From Dasypus novemcinctus (taxonomy: Eukaryota > Chordata > Mammalia > Cingulata > Dasypodidae), in contig NC_080702.1 of the NCBI RefSeq assembly GCF_030445035.2, forward strand, positions 12,718,029 to 12,782,028: DNA of 64,000 nucleotides, given 5' to 3'. Below the pieces are notes generated by a model. The model was given only the letters and a program-made list of their open reading frames with translations, was not told where the DNA came from and made no database searches. The translations under genes and the position numbers were made by a program. This document shows positions 48,641 through 61,463 of this stretch, one piece after another. The first letter of the stretch is position 1; every line of letters begins with the position of its first letter.

Positions 48641-50560
48641 TCCCTCTCTTTTCTCTAATTAAATAAAAGGTGAATCAGAAAAAATTATTTCAAATTTGAG
48701 AATTTCAAAACATTCTTTGAAGACTGAATTCCCTCTGCTGAACCAGTGAGTTAAGCAAGCCATTGTCCCCCTTAAAAGCACCTATGTTTTTCATATTATG
48801 CTATGTTTTAAGCTTCAGTTCCTATATAGTGAATACATGCGGCCAAATATGGTTGTAAACTCCAAGGGAACTTCCAAATGCCTTGGTTGCCCTGAAATTT
48901 TATTGTGTAGAATTTTGATTGACTAAGTAGGACACTGGCTGGGGTTTAGAAATAAATACTATGCCAAGCAGAGACTTTTGTTTTAAGGGTATTTTTACTC
49001 ATAGATGAGTGGTGCTCTCTTCTTAAAACTTCTCCATAGCTGTTTAGGAATAAGTAAGCATCCTGTGGAACGTGAAGCAGTGGCGTTCAGCACACACAGA
49101 AACTCCGTCTGTCTCAGTGGAGGTGAGCTCTGCCTGGCCTCGCTGCTGGGACCCACTGAGCTGTTCAAGTGCTAGGAGGTCGTTGGCCCCTAAAGCAGTC
49201 GTCCATGGTGTGTAACTTCCTGTTAGAGCGGGCTCTGTAATCTGACAGCTGGTAGGTCCAGTTCAGTGCAGGGAACGGTCTAATTAAGGATTCTTAAAGC
49301 TGAGAGTTGGACAGCCTCAAGACAGGAATACAGGTATGCCTTGTTTTATGCAGTTTCTGGCGTCTTGGCAAGTTGTTTATAAACAGAATTTTTGCAATTC
49401 AAAGTATGAATTGAAACACTATCATACCTCATAAAATGAAGGATCTTCTTTTATAGGTGTATAGGTAATTTTGTAAGCATAAATATGTAACCCCAAACTT
49501 GTTTAAGACACAGACTCCATTATGAGACTCAATGTCCTTTGTTCCTTCTCAAAACCTCATATTTAAATTAGTAAAATTAATGTACAAACTTCAAGGAATG
49601 CAAAATCATCCTTACAGAAAATAAAAGGATGCTATTAATTGATAGTCTTGGAAACTAATTTCCTTTTTTTCTCAAAAGAAAGAAAATAGGCATTAAATTT
49701 CTTAACTGACTAGATGCCTGTGAATGTGTGTGGGGGGGTGTATCTAGGGATGGATACTCTATGGCAATATTTTCCTTGTTTTGTTTTCATTTACTTATAT
49801 TTTTTAGAAATCAGTTGCTGCTAATGCAGTTGTGCAGAAAGTGAAGGAGGCATTTGAAGAGACCTGAAAGAGCCCAGTGGAGTTTAAGACACAAAGTTCA
49901 GTAGCTCATTGCTACTCTGGTTTCCCCAACAAGAGGCACCCTAAACTTTATGAATCCTTCTGCCCCTAAAGAGTCAGGGATCACCTTATCTTAGGATTTT
50001 TCTTTATTTCTCTCTTTTTTAAGGAGAGAGCTGCTCTCTGGCTCTTGGGAGGCAAGTGCTTTAATGATGTGTATTTGACTGTTCTGGTTTTCCATTCTTT
50101 TATCTTCAACCTTCTTTTGCTTTAGGTAAGTCTCTAGTGAATGGAATACTGTGCATTTTGTTTAATTCAATTTGATAATCATTATCTTTGACTGCAAAGT
50201 TTAGGTTGTTTATATTGATTGTAATTACAGTTACATTGAATTCTTTTCTATCATGATATTTTTATTAATAACTTTTGTTAGAAAAGTAGGTTTATGGAAC
50301 TATCATATGTAAAATATATAAAATACAGTTTCCTTCTCTCATCCTACTATTAACATCTTGCATTAGTGCAGTATATTTGTTATAATTCCTGAAAGAACAT
50401 TTTAATAATTATAATATTAACTATATTCCATCATTTACAAATAGGATTCATTCACTGTGTCATACAGTCCTACATTTTATCGTTTAATTTTTATTCTAAT
50501 ATTTTACATATGAACTAGAGGTTCCCCTATTAACCACATTCACATATACCCTGAGAACGT
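48641..50560. other. Non-coding stretch, mostly unique
   Basis: No gene recognised. A short segment near 49330-49440 (CAGGTATGCCTTGTTTTATG) resembles the terminal sequence of an old DNA-transposon family, but the match is brief. The rest is AT-rich. Confidence 0.4.
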
Positions 50561-53500
50561 TGTTTCTGCAACGTCAGCCCTGGGGGATTCAATGAACGCA
50601 TTCACCCTAGCATCTGGGGTCTAAACTAAAAGGTCTGCAAAGAGCGCCATCTGCTGAAAGACCAGAAAAGTGCATGAAAATGAGGGAAAAAATAACACTA
50701 AAAACACAAAGGAGGCAATCACCTGCTTTTACAAGCCGCCCGCCAAGGCCCTTGGCAACTGACTTTCACCCCATTACTGAGTCCTTAGCCCTGGTTTGAG
50801 CAGTTAAACAGGGGTAGTCCTAAATATCTAGAAGAATTTGAACCAAGAATCAAAGAACAGTGGGAGCACACAGCTACTTAACAGTAAATCTCTTGGCAAG
50901 AGAGAAACTGAACATCAGAGTAAACTCAGCCTCATAATCAGATTCCTAATCATCAGCAAAACATTACAAGCAATACTAAGAAAAAGGAAGATATGACTAA
51001 AGCAAAGGAACAAAGCAAATCTCCAGATGACATGCAGGACTTGAAACAACTCATTAAAAAAGAAGAAAAGTTTAAAATCAAAATGAACACATGGAGAAAC
51101 TAGAAAAAGTACAGGAAACCAATCCCAAATCAAATGAGAGTTAAAAAAAAAAAGATTAGAGCAAAAATAAATAGAGAAAAAAAGATAATAGGAAAAATTT
51201 AACAAAATCAAAAGCTGGCTCTTTGAGAAGATCAATAAAATTGACAAACCCTTATCTATACTAACAAAGAAAAAAAGAGAGAAGATGTAAATAAAATCAG
51301 GAATGAAGGGGGGGCATAGACTGACCCCACAGTTATAAGAAAGACCACGAATAGATATTATGAGAAACTGTATGCCAAGAAATTAGACAACCTAGATGCA
51401 ATGAACAATTCCTAGAAATGCACAGACAACATACATTGACTCTACAAGAAACACAGGAACACAACAAACCAATCAAAAATAAACAGATTGAATCAAATGT
51501 TATCAAAATTCTTCCATCAAAGAAAAGTCCAAGGCCAGATGCTTTACAGGTGAATTGAACCATCTATTTGAGAAGAATTAATTCCAATTCTGCTTAAATT
51601 TCACTAAACATTGAAAAGGAGGGAAACAATTACCCAACACATTTTATGAAGCCAACATCACTCTAATACCAAAGTCAGATAAATATACAAGAAAAGAAAA
51701 TTACAGACTTGTAGGGTGGCACCGTGTGGGAGCGCGGCGACAGCAAGGGTCGGCTCGTCTCCAGGCGCCGGTGCGAGTCCACCCGGGTGGCGGGAACAGG
51801 CGTTAAGGCCCTCTGCTTGGGGTTCGGGCGTACTGCCCGCCCCTCTGCCCAGCTGCACCCGCTTCCCCCTCGGTGGCCTAACCCCGCCTCTCCCCCGAGG
51901 GCCACCGCCGCACCATGACAGCCCCGCCTCGCTGCCGCCGAGAACCCTGGCTACCCCGTCTTCTGCCCGCAACCAGTGATGCACCCCTGGACGAACCTTT
52001 CAGCCGTCTGCCGCCCCCCAGCCATGCCCCCTGCCCCTCCCCCATCTTCGCCCTATATTAACTGCTGTACTTCCTGAATAAATCAGCCTTGCGCACAGAT
52101 CCTGGTCTCGGTAGTCTTCTTCCTACCGTGCGTCCTTCGCACCTTGCCGGCCCCGGAGCGCCTTCTCGGAAGGCCCCTCCGTGTGTTGCAGCCCTCCGCC
52201 CGAGCCCACACTGCCCCTGCAGCGGCCCTCCGGGCGAGCCCACACTGCGACACAGACTAATCTCTCTAATAAGCATAGATGCAAAAATTATCAACAAAAT
52301 ACTTGTAAATAGAATCCAAAAACATATTAAAAGAACTATACTCCATGATCAAGTGGGTTTTATTCCTCATATGCAAGTGTGCTTTAGCCAAAGAAAATCA
52401 AATACATCATATTAACAAATTGAAGGGGGAAAATGATCGTCTCAATTGACACAGAAAAATCATATGACAAAATATAGCTTTCTTTCTTAATAAAAACAAT
52501 TTAAAAGATAGTTATAGAAGGAAAGTTCCTGGAACAATCAAGGGCATATATGAATATACCACAGCCAACATCCCACTCAATGGGGAGAGGTTGAAACCTT
52601 TCTCTCTCAGGAACAAGATAAGGATGACCACTGTCACCACTATTATTCAATATTGTGATAGAAGTTCTAGCTAGAGCAATTAGGCAAGAAAGAAAAGTCA
52701 CCCAAATTGGAAAAGAGGGAGTAAAACTCTCACTATTCCCAGATGACATGATCTTATATTTAGAAAATTCTGAAATCTCTACAGCAAAGCTATTACAGCT
52801 AAAAAATGAGTTCAACAAAGTGACAGAATAAAAGATCAATAGGAAAAAAAGAAGATGATATTTCTAGGTACTAGTAATGAGCAAGCTGACAAGGAAATCA
52901 AGAAAAAATTGTATTAACAAAACAAAAACAGGTTCAAATATCTAGAAGTTAATTTAACCAAGAATGTAAAGGATCTTTATTCAGAAAACTACAAAACACT
53001 GCTAAAAGAAATCAAAGAAGACTCAAACAAATGGAAGTACATTATGTGTCCATGCACTGGAAGACTAAACATTGTGAAGATGTCAATACTACCCAAACTC
53101 ATTTATAGATTCAATGCATTATCAACCAAAATTCCAACAACTCACTTTACAGATATAGAAAAGTCACTTATGAATTTATTTAAAAGGGAAAGTTATCCTG
53201 AACAAAAACATCCTTGAAAGAAGAGCAAAGTCAGAAGACTCATGCCTTCTGATCTTGAAGTATATTACATAGATACATAGTTAAAACAGCAGGGTTTTGG
53301 AATAAAGGTAGATATATTAATCAATGGAAGGAAATTGAGAGTTCAGAAATAGACCCTCCTGTAAGGTCAAATGATTTTTGATAACCTACAAAATCCCATT
53401 TTCTTGACCAGAACAGTCTCTTCAAAAACTGGTGCTGGGAGAACTGGATATCCCTAAACAAAAGAATGAATGACAGGTCCTATCTCACCCCCTATACAAA

Positions 53501-54740
53501 AATCAACTCCAAATGGACCAAAGACCTAAACATAAAAGACAAGGCAATAAAACTCCTAGAATGTAATGTAGGGCAACATCTACAAGATCTTGTAGAAGAT
53601 GGGGTTCTCTTAAACCTTACTCCCAAAGCATAAGCAAAAAAGGAAAATATAGATAAATGGGACCTCCTCAAAATTAAACATTTCTCCTCCAAAAAAGGAC
53701 TTTGTGAATAGAGTAAAAAGGCAGCCTACTCAATGGGAGAAAATATTTGGAAATCACATCAGGCAAGAGTCTAATATCCATTATATAAAGAGATCCTACA
53801 ACTCAGCAACAAAAAGATAGATGACCCGATTAAAAAATGGGCAAAAAAACTGAATAGACACTATTTTATAAGAAGAAATACTAATGGTGTAAAAACATAT
53901 GAAAAACTGTTCAACCTCACTGGCTATCAAGGAAATGCAAATCAAAGCTACAATGAGATTTCATTTCACACCTTCTAGAATGGCCACTACTAACAAAACA
54001 GGAATCTAAAGATGTTGGAGAGGAATGTAGAGTGGTAGGAGTGCTTATTCACTGTTAGTGGTAATGAAGGATAGTACAGCAACTGTGGGAGTTTGTTTGG
54101 TGGTTCCTATATCACTACTAGGTATATAACCCAGAAGAATGGAAAGCAGTGACATGAACAGACATCTGCACACTGATGTACTTAGTGACATTATTCACAA
54201 TTACTAAAAGATGGATTCAGTCCCCATGTTCATCAACTGATAAATGGATAAACTGTGGTATATACACACAATGGAATATTATTCAGCAGTCAAAAGTAAT
54301 GAAGTCCTGAAGCATGACAATATGGATGAACCTATAGGACATTATGTTGAGTGAAGGAAGCCAGGCACAAAAGAAGAAATATTGCATGATTTCATTATTA
54401 TGAACTAAATATGATGAGCAAAATCATGAAGTTAATAGCTTGAATATGTCATCAGAAAATAAAATGGGGTTACAGCATGGAAAACTGAAGTTTAATTTTG
54501 CAGAATTTGTTTAAAAATTTGTAAATATTTGGAAATGAATTATAATGGTGAAAGCGCATCATAGGACTTATAATGCAAGCATATGGGGATTATACTGGTC
54601 TTTTTTTGTTGATTTTTTCTTTTTTTTTTCAGTAATGAAAATGTTCTAATATTAATTGAAGTGATAAATGCATAACTGTGATTATACCAAATACCACTGA
54701 TGTACACTTTAATAAATTGTATGGTTTATGAAAAAAAATA
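50560..54740 (+). mobile_element. L1 element #3, old, with a solo LTR inside
   Basis: 5'-UTR-like sequence (50560-50830), then a short ORF1 start (50835-51130), then a jump to ORF2 (about 51150 onward: TCTTTGAGAAGATCAATAAA at 51221) through RT and the C-terminal region to a 3' end near 54740. Most of ORF1 and the endonuclease region are deleted. The RT active site reads FPDD near 52740, keeping both aspartates but with Ala to Pro. Many stops and frameshifts. A solo LTR lies at 51710-52252. Confidence 0.82.
51710..52252 (+). mobile_element. Solo LTR (class II/ERVK-like by TSD), 543 bp, GC-rich
   Basis: TG at 51710-51711 and CA at 52251-52252, flanked by perfect 6-bp duplications CAGACT at 51704-51709 and 52253-52258. 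Removing it restores the L1 sequence TTACAGACT|AATCTCTCT. It has a TATA-like CCCTATATTAAC (about 52050), AATAAA near 52077 and a near-duplicate pair 'CCGAGCCCACACTGC' / 'GCGAGCCCACACTGC' at its 3' end. Six-bp duplications are typical of betaretrovirus-like elements; the class call rests mainly on that. Confidence 0.87.
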
Positions 54741-54990
54741 TGGTGGGTTGGTGGAAAAATACACCAAATGTAGCTATGTACAATAGTTAGTATAACAGTA
54801 ATACACTGATGAGGCTCTTTCATAATTTGTTACAAATGTTTCACAACAATGCAAGATATAGGTGGTGGAGTGATGTATGGGCACCCTGTACGATGTTATG
54901 CATGCTTACTTTGTAAGTTCACAACTTATACTATACATTTATTGTTTATGTATGTTCATGTATGACTAATATACTTCAATAAAATTTTAA
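54741..54990 (+). repeat. L1-type 3' end
   Basis: GGTGGAAAAATACACCAAAT to CTTCAATAAAATTTTAA. An inverted counterpart lies at 58483-58920 and a related one at 57640-57840. Probably a 3'-end subfamily of the same L1 lineage. Confidence 0.65.
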
Positions 54991-55657
54991 TGGGAAAAAG
55001 CACCTAGTTAGAGAGAAATACATAATTTAACATGAAGTTTTGAATGGAAAAGTTCTGGGCTTAGAAAGAAAGCTAGGAGACATTGTAAAGTTATATATAA
55101 TGGTTTTATTTTAAACTTTGATTAAATCATAATATACTTGCTGTTCTCAAAAACCTAGTGAGGGGAGAAATGCAAAAGAAATCAGAAACTTATAATACAG
55201 GACTGGAGGTGGGGTGCAGCACTACAGATGAACCCAGAGTGTAACAAGGCTTACAGAGGGGAAGTGAGGGGCTCAACAATCCATAGTTGATAGAAAAATG
55301 TCACAGAAGTTTAGGGCTTGCTCTTTCTGTCCTGAGCAACTGACCAAAATACTTTGGTCTTTGCAAAAGAAAAGTTGTAATAGTTTTATAATAATTCAAT
55401 AATAATTTTTATGAGTCATCTAATGTATGGCTATGACTATTAAGTAGAATAAACTTCATAACACCAAGCTTTAAAAATAGTAAATCCTTACAACAGTGAT
55501 CTGTTTTAATTGGATCTGTTCCATTTCAGGTCCTAGTATATAACCTAATTTAGAGATAATGTAATGGTTGTGCAAGTTGGCCAAGTTCCACAGTTCTTAT
55601 GTGGTCAAATAGGCACTCAAACTCAAATTGTTCTGACTCTGAAATTCAAGTTATAAT
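54991..55657. other. Non-coding stretch 3' of the OR pseudogene
   Basis: AT-rich sequence without recognisable repeat or gene, downstream of the minus-strand OR pseudogene. Confidence 0.4.
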
Positions 55658-56716
55658 TTAATCTCTTTTACTGAATCCCATTGATAGTGTTATGAACAGA
55701 ACCAAATTGTTTATTGAGTCACTATTCATTAAATGATTCATCCTTAGTAAGCCTCTCCTAAAGATTTCTTGATAATCATGTTCCACTTGATCATCGAGTT
55801 TCTCAAGAATTTTTCTCAGTGCTGCCTTTACTTCCTTGTTCCTTAGGGTACAAGTGAGTGGGTTAAGTGTGGGGGTCACCATGGTGTAGAAGAGGAAAAC
55901 AAACTTTCCCTGGTCTTTGCATCTACTCCTGGCTTGCTGCAGATACATGAAGATAAAGGTTCCATAGAAGACGATGACCACCATCAGGTGGGAAAAGCAA
56001 GTTCCAAATTCTTTAAGTCTTCCAATGGCTGACTTGGTCTTCAAAACTGCTTGAGCAGTGTACCCATAGGAGGTTAGGATGAGTGACAAAGGCACCACCA
56101 GGAACAATACACCAGCCCAAAGAGCTCAGCCTGGTTGAATGTGGTGTCCACACATGCCAACGTGATGAGCACAGGGATCTCACAGAAGAAATGATCACCT
56201 GGCAATGACCACAAAAGGGCAGTTGAAGGGTGAGTGTGGACTGAATCAATGTGGAAGGTATCCTACGGAACCAGAGCATAGAGATCAAGACATGGCAGAG
56301 CCGAGGATGCATGACATAATGTAGAGGATGGCAAACAGCAACACAGTGATCATAGGACATCACACTCACTGGAGCCCAGTGCAAGGGAGACATAGAGTTG
56401 AATCATGCAGCGTCCAGATGTGATGGACTTATCTGAACCACACAGGGTTGACTAGAAGCTGGGGAATGCTACTGCTGGTCAAATAGAGGTCCAGGAAGTA
56501 GAGATGGGAGAGGAAAAAGTACATAGGAGTGTGGAGTTTAGAGTCCAAGATGGACACTAAAATGATAATAGTGTTGCCTAGAAGGGTCATGAGGGAAAGG
56601 AACAAAATTATTCCAAAGACAACCAGCTCCATCTGAGGCTTGTCTGAAAATCCTAACAGAATGACTCCAGGGAGGGCACTCTCATTAGGCCACTGCATTA
56701 CTCTCATTTTGATCAT
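55658..56716 (-). pseudogene. Class II olfactory receptor pseudogene (family 2-like)
   Basis: Odorant GPCR remnant in three frames. The N-terminal frame (56716-56429) gives TM1-TM2 with the signatures [20 protein letters not shown] and [14 protein letters not shown], then a stop. The middle frame (56393-56013) holds the TM3 region, where MAYDRYVAVCHPLHY has become MSYDHCVAVCHPLHY, losing the DRY arginine. The third frame (56107-55658) has TM5-TM7: SYGYTAQAVL, FGTCFSHLMVV and NPLTCTLRNKEVKAALRKIL. At least two frameshifts, so it is non-functional. Residues around TM6-TM7 resemble OR family 2. Intronless coding is normal for ORs. Confidence 0.92.
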
Positions 56717-58098
56717 TCACTCCTGAAAGATGAAGCCATAAAATGTATTAACCTCAGGGATTTATATCAAATCCATGACAATTAAGACCCAACTTTGGAA
56801 ATAGGTGAAGAGAAAAGGCCAAAGTGGAGAATACCACTGTGTGATATCTTTGATTATCGCATGAACACAGGCTATTGGCCATAGGTTTTCCATCTACCTT
56901 GAGGACAAAACTAAAGTTCATAGTGATTGTAACATTAGAATGTACAAAGATTGAGGTTTTCCCCACATTTTCATAAATATTAACTTTTTCAATGGAAAGG
57001 TGATGGCATTTTGTAGAAATTGTTTCAACTATAGAGAAATACAGTGCTTTAACAAAAGCTAGCAAATGGATAGGTGGATTAGGTAGACACAATGATGAAA
57101 GACATCAGAGTGTTCACGATCACCTTTGTGCCTGCAATGCATTAGGAGAATGCAGAGGAGGCTGAGGAACCTATGGAATGACAGGTTCAAAATTAGTTCG
57201 AGGGTGACAGACATGACAACTTGCTCTTAAAGAGATGCAGAGTTAAACGTCCAGGCCTAAAGAATTGCATGGCCCAGAAATGGAGGTTACATTATAAGGT
57301 AGCACAGGGAGAAAAAAAATAAGCATATAACTCAGTGATTTGAAATAATTAGAAATTATTTCAATTATTTAGAAATAAAAAGAAAACTCTTAGAATCAGA
57401 ACCTAGAGTATAGGTTATTAGGGGAGGAGGTGGGGATAGCTAATGGAAAGTTAAAGTTTAAAGTGTACTGGGTTCCTATATGGAATCATGGAAAGGTTTT
57501 GGTATTGGGTTGTGTTGATGGTAGCACAACATGCAATTAACACCACTGAAATTCATATCTGAATGTGAGTAAAAGGAGAAATGTTAGATTGCATATATAA
57601 TAGGATAAAATTTTTTAAAATCCTTGGAACTATACTACACAGTTAATCCTATGTTAAACAATGGACTCTAGTTAATAGTACAATTGTAGAAATATCCGGC
57701 CATAAGTTGAAACAAAAATCCACACCAATGTAAGGTGTTGGTGGCAGAGTGGTAATAGGATCCCTGTATTTTGTGCATGGCTGTTTTGTAAACTCATAAC
57801 TTCTCTAAGGAAAAATTTAAAAAGCAAATAAATTTAGAGAGCAATATTGCATATATGGACTACATAAAATAACAGGAAATGGTAATTATAGGTAAGTTTG
57901 AGTCAAGTTTCCAGAGACCTTAAATGTCAGTAGAATTTATTTAGATATTATTCATTAGGTAAAAGAGAAGTAAAGTCTTTTGTAAGAGGGATGTGGTTTT
58001 GTTCGAATTTTCTTTTTAAAGATATGCATCTACACAGTGTAGCAGAATTTAAAACAGAAAGCCCTCTAGTACAGTTTCTAGTATTCTGTTTAAAAAAT
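56717..58098. other. Upstream flank of the OR pseudogene with L1 3' remnants
   Basis: 56717-57400 shows no recognised feature. 57420-57840 resembles L1 3'-UTR sequence (ATGTAAGGTGTTGGTGGCAG, then GTTTTGTAAACTCATAAC), matching the layout at 54780-54940. 57850-58098 is AT-rich with nothing recognised. Confidence 0.45.
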
Positions 58099-58482
58099 AA
58101 ATGTTTATTGTGTGGGCGCCAGCAGGGGAGATGCGGGGCGCCGGGGGAAGGCTCCTCGGAGGGCCCTGGAGCGCCCCGCCTGGTCTCCCACCCAGCCTGA
58201 TCCCTGCTCAGACACACTCTCACACAAACACACACACAACACGCCCACCAGCCCTCCGCCCACCCTCTCAGCTGCTGTCTCCCTGCCAACGCTGCCAAGG
58301 GGGCGGTGGCTCTCGGCTTCCGCTACTCGCCTTCCCGCTCCTTCCCCGGCGAGCTCAGCCCCTCTTGATTTCTCCTCTGATCATCCAGCCCTCTCCTGTC
58401 TGGGCAGAGGCGGCAGGGGGATGGGGACCGTGGGCGGGGAAGGGTGAACAGGGATGAAGACGCTGTACTTAAAAAAAAAAAA
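58099..58482. other. GC-rich segment ending in a poly(A) run
   Basis: About 370 bp of GC-rich sequence in an AT-rich setting, ending with 13 A residues (58470-58482). It contains a (CA)-rich part at 58213-58240 and no clear protein. The A-run suggests a retroposed transcript fragment in plus orientation, but no TSD is evident. On the minus strand it also contains AATAAA next to its left edge. Origin unknown. Confidence 0.35.
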
Positions 58483-58920
58483 ATTCATTGAAGTATGTCA
58501 CTCACACATAAACAAACATACATAAACAATATGTGTGCAGCAATAGTTGTGGACTTACAAAACAAACATACATGCTGTAATACATGACTCTCATAACAAC
58601 CTACCACCAATACCTTGCATTGTTGTTAAACATTATAAACTAAAAATTAAAGAGCATTGTCAAAAGTATTTCCCCCAACCCACCCTATAATTATTATTAT
58701 CATTACATCAATTATATATGAACATATGAAAACAATAAGTATATAGTAAAAGATGTGGACTTACAAAGCAAACATGCATAACCTTATACAGAGGACCCAC
58801 ACATCAACCCTCCACCAACACCTTGCATTGTCATGAGACGTTCATTACAGATTATGAAAGAACATTGTCACAATCTTACTACTAATTATTGAACATGTTC
58901 AAAGTCCTGGTGGAGCTCCC
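58483..58920 (-). repeat. Inverted L1-type 3' end
   Basis: Reverse complement of the family at 54741-54990: TTCATTGAAGTATGTCACTC corresponds to the complement of ATACTTCAATAAA, and 'cttgcattgttg' matches. Two successive similar blocks (58490-58660 and 58690-58890) suggest a partial duplication. Confidence 0.65.
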
Positions 58921-59260
58921 TTTTCCTGGGTGTCTCCTTTTATGTAAGACCCAGCAAGAGGGTGGAGACAGCCTGAGTCATACCTCAGTGATGTACTCAA
59001 ACTGAGAGGATCTCACACTCACAGGAATAGGTTTGAAATTCTAAGTAAGTCTTTTTCTTCTAGAATCAACATCCAGTTAACCATACAGGAACTTCATCCA
59101 GCTTTGCCCAGATTGCCAGATCCATCTTCCTCCAAAAGAGATAGAAGAGCGAGAGGATTTTATATCTTGTCAGGTAGAGCCTACTGCCCCTAACCAGCAG
59201 GAAGTAGCTACAGAAAAATGATCATCTCCCTTCAGCACCCCTTTAAAATTAAAGGAGCAA

Positions 59261-59875
59261 ATTCTCTGAGGGGAGAATGAAGCCATTTAGTAAGACAGGG
59301 AATCATTAGATAGATCTGGAACCTGGCAGAGTCCATGTGGACATCAATAACCCCCAAGATGGCTGTGGGAAGACCCCCCCTCCCCCAAGATTCTGCCATT
59401 CAGACAAAGACTTCTTCTGGAAGCCAAGAGAAGCCCCACATGTTCCCCAAGGACTTTGTCATTGGGCCCCCATGGGGATTGATGGGTGGAGTAATCAATC
59501 AAAACAGCAAAAGCTGGAACCCCTCCCCTTCCATTCCCAAAGGGGTGGAATAATTAACAGTTCAAAAAGGCAGGCACAGAGCCCAGGCTCTCTCTCTCTC
59601 ATGCATTCTCTCATCTCTGGACCTGTTCCTGCCCTCTGCACAAAGGACTGTTTTTCCTCTGCCGTGTGGCCATGCAAGTAAACCTGGGGATTTATAACCT
59701 ATAATGAGGAATTGTAGCCTGTAAATCAGCACACTTTATCACTTTTCAATCCCTTCCTCTCTACCTGGGACTCCTGATCTATTACTTTCTCCCGTTTCTC
59801 ATCCCTCCCTGCCTGAATAAATTACTTGCCTAACTCACCTGTTGTGCTCTTGAAATTCATTTCTCCAGCTCAGTC
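59261..59875 (+). mobile_element. LTR-like repeat, solo
   Basis: Contains GATTTATAACCTATAATGAG (TATA-like region near 59690), then a pyrimidine-rich stretch and AATAAA near 59816, followed by TTACTTGCCTAACTCACC to an end near CTCCAGCTCA. This order matches an LTR with U3, R and U5, but exact termini and TSD were not resolved. Confidence 0.5.
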
Positions 59876-60644
59876 AAAAAACCTAAATAAAATCCAGTGA
59901 CACTATGAGAAATTTAATGCTATATACAAACAACAACAATAATGAGGGGGAAAAAACCTTCTTCCTCCTCTCCCTCATCCTCCCTGTCCTCCTTTCCTCA
60001 GCTGGCCCTTAGGGGAGATCACATACCAGAGAGGATACCAGTGTCGGGGCCCTGGGGCACATTTGTGCCATCAAAATATCTTCTCTTTGCAAGGCACTGC
60101 CTGCCTGGAGCAGCTGCTGGAGCCTCTGCTGCCCACAGAGCCAGCACAAAGATCCCTGAAGCTTGGAGCCTGAGATGAGCCAGGGGCACAATAGCAGCTA
60201 CGGAGCCTGCAGCTCATCCCTCTGAATGGGGCAGAAGAGAAAATGGAATTGGAACCCAGAACTGGGAGAAGGATGTGCTAAAGTGCTCAGGAGTAGCCTG
60301 AGCTTGTCAGCCCCCTGCCAAGCTTCCTGTATATCATGGAGACCTTCCCTCACTCTCCCAGGATCTCATCTCTGAAGATACTTGGATCTGAGGAGGGAAC
60401 CGGTAGCACATGCAGATTTCAGTTTTATTCGCAGTTCACAAGCACAAATGGGTACACATTAAAGAAGAGACAATGAAAGCATTAAATTTAAAAGAAACTA
60501 ATAAGGATAATATATTAGTGATTTAATAACATAATTTCACTTTCTAAAATTAACCCATTGATTTAGCTCTCTAGTATCTGTATTTCATCAATTTCTTTAA
60601 GACCCAATCAAAGGCCTTATGACTTCTGTTTATTCCATGCATCC
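59876..60644. other. Non-coding stretch, nothing recognised
   Basis: A moderately GC-rich part (59940-60400) with short frames on both strands but no domain or repeat recognised; then AT-rich DNA. Confidence 0.4.
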
Positions 60645-61095
60645 ATATATATTAGCCAGGGCTCTCAAAGGAAAGAGAACCAACAGAGGATATCTGCAAA
60701 TATTACGAGAGTCTTATAAAGATTGCCTCACTTAACTATGGGGATGCACAATTCCAAATTCTAGGGCAGGCAGCAAGTCAGGAACTCTGATGAAGGTCTT
60801 TGATGAATTCTCCAGGAGAAGCTGGCTAGCTGAAATACAGATGGAAATTCTCCCTTCTGACTGCTGAAATCCACACTTCTCCTGTAAAGTCTTCAACTGA
60901 CTGGATGAGACTTCTCTCATGGATGAAGGCAATCTCCTCAATGGATTAGAGATGTAATCAGCCACAGATTCAATCAAATTACTGATGATTTCAGTCCACA
61001 ACATGTCCTCACAGTAACAATCAAGTCAGCGCCTGCTTGACCAAATAACTGGACACCATCACCTGGCCAAGGTGACACATGAGCCTAACCATCAT
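60645..61095 (+). repeat. Ancient ERVL-type LTR (MLT2-like)
   Basis: Begins ATTAGCCAGGGCTCTC...GAGAACCAACAG and ends near CTGGCCAAGGTGACACATGA, then CCATCATAC. These edges match what I recall of mammalian MLT2-type LTRs ('attagtcagggttctc' to 'caagttgacacat'). Diverged and non-coding. Confidence 0.5.
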
Positions 61096-61451
61096 ACCTC
61101 CTTTAATACATCAATCAAACTCTATCCCTTTCTGCCCCTTCCCTCTCTCTTTTTCTCTTCCCCTAGTCCTTCTCTCATCCACTTCCCTAAGTAACACTTA
61201 AGAAGGACTGGAGTCATTCAATATTGTATAATAATATCATTTTTATATATCTAAATATTAGGGACATTACTTTTCACCTATTCTTATTTGGAATTTATAA
61301 AAATATAAATCCATCTATATTTTTCAATCAAATAGCTCAATTTTCCTAGAAATGGAAGAATAAATAAACTTACCTAACTCCTCTTATCTAAGAAGATTCT
61401 TCTTTGATGATTGGAGGCTCTTGACTTTTTTATGCTTTCTTTTCTCTCTCA
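61096..61451. other. Non-coding stretch, nothing recognised
   Basis: Pyrimidine-rich then AT-rich DNA between an LTR and a SINE. Confidence 0.4.
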
Positions 61452-61463
61452 AGAGAAAAGCTT

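Noticed and set aside
52089..52415. 108-codon frame joining a GC-rich start to L1-like sequence
   Set aside because: It spans the solo LTR/L1 boundary and is a chance fusion.
56754..57092. 112-codon minus frame upstream of the OR pseudogene as an OR 5' exon
   Set aside because: No signal, domain or splice structure supports it; probably chance.
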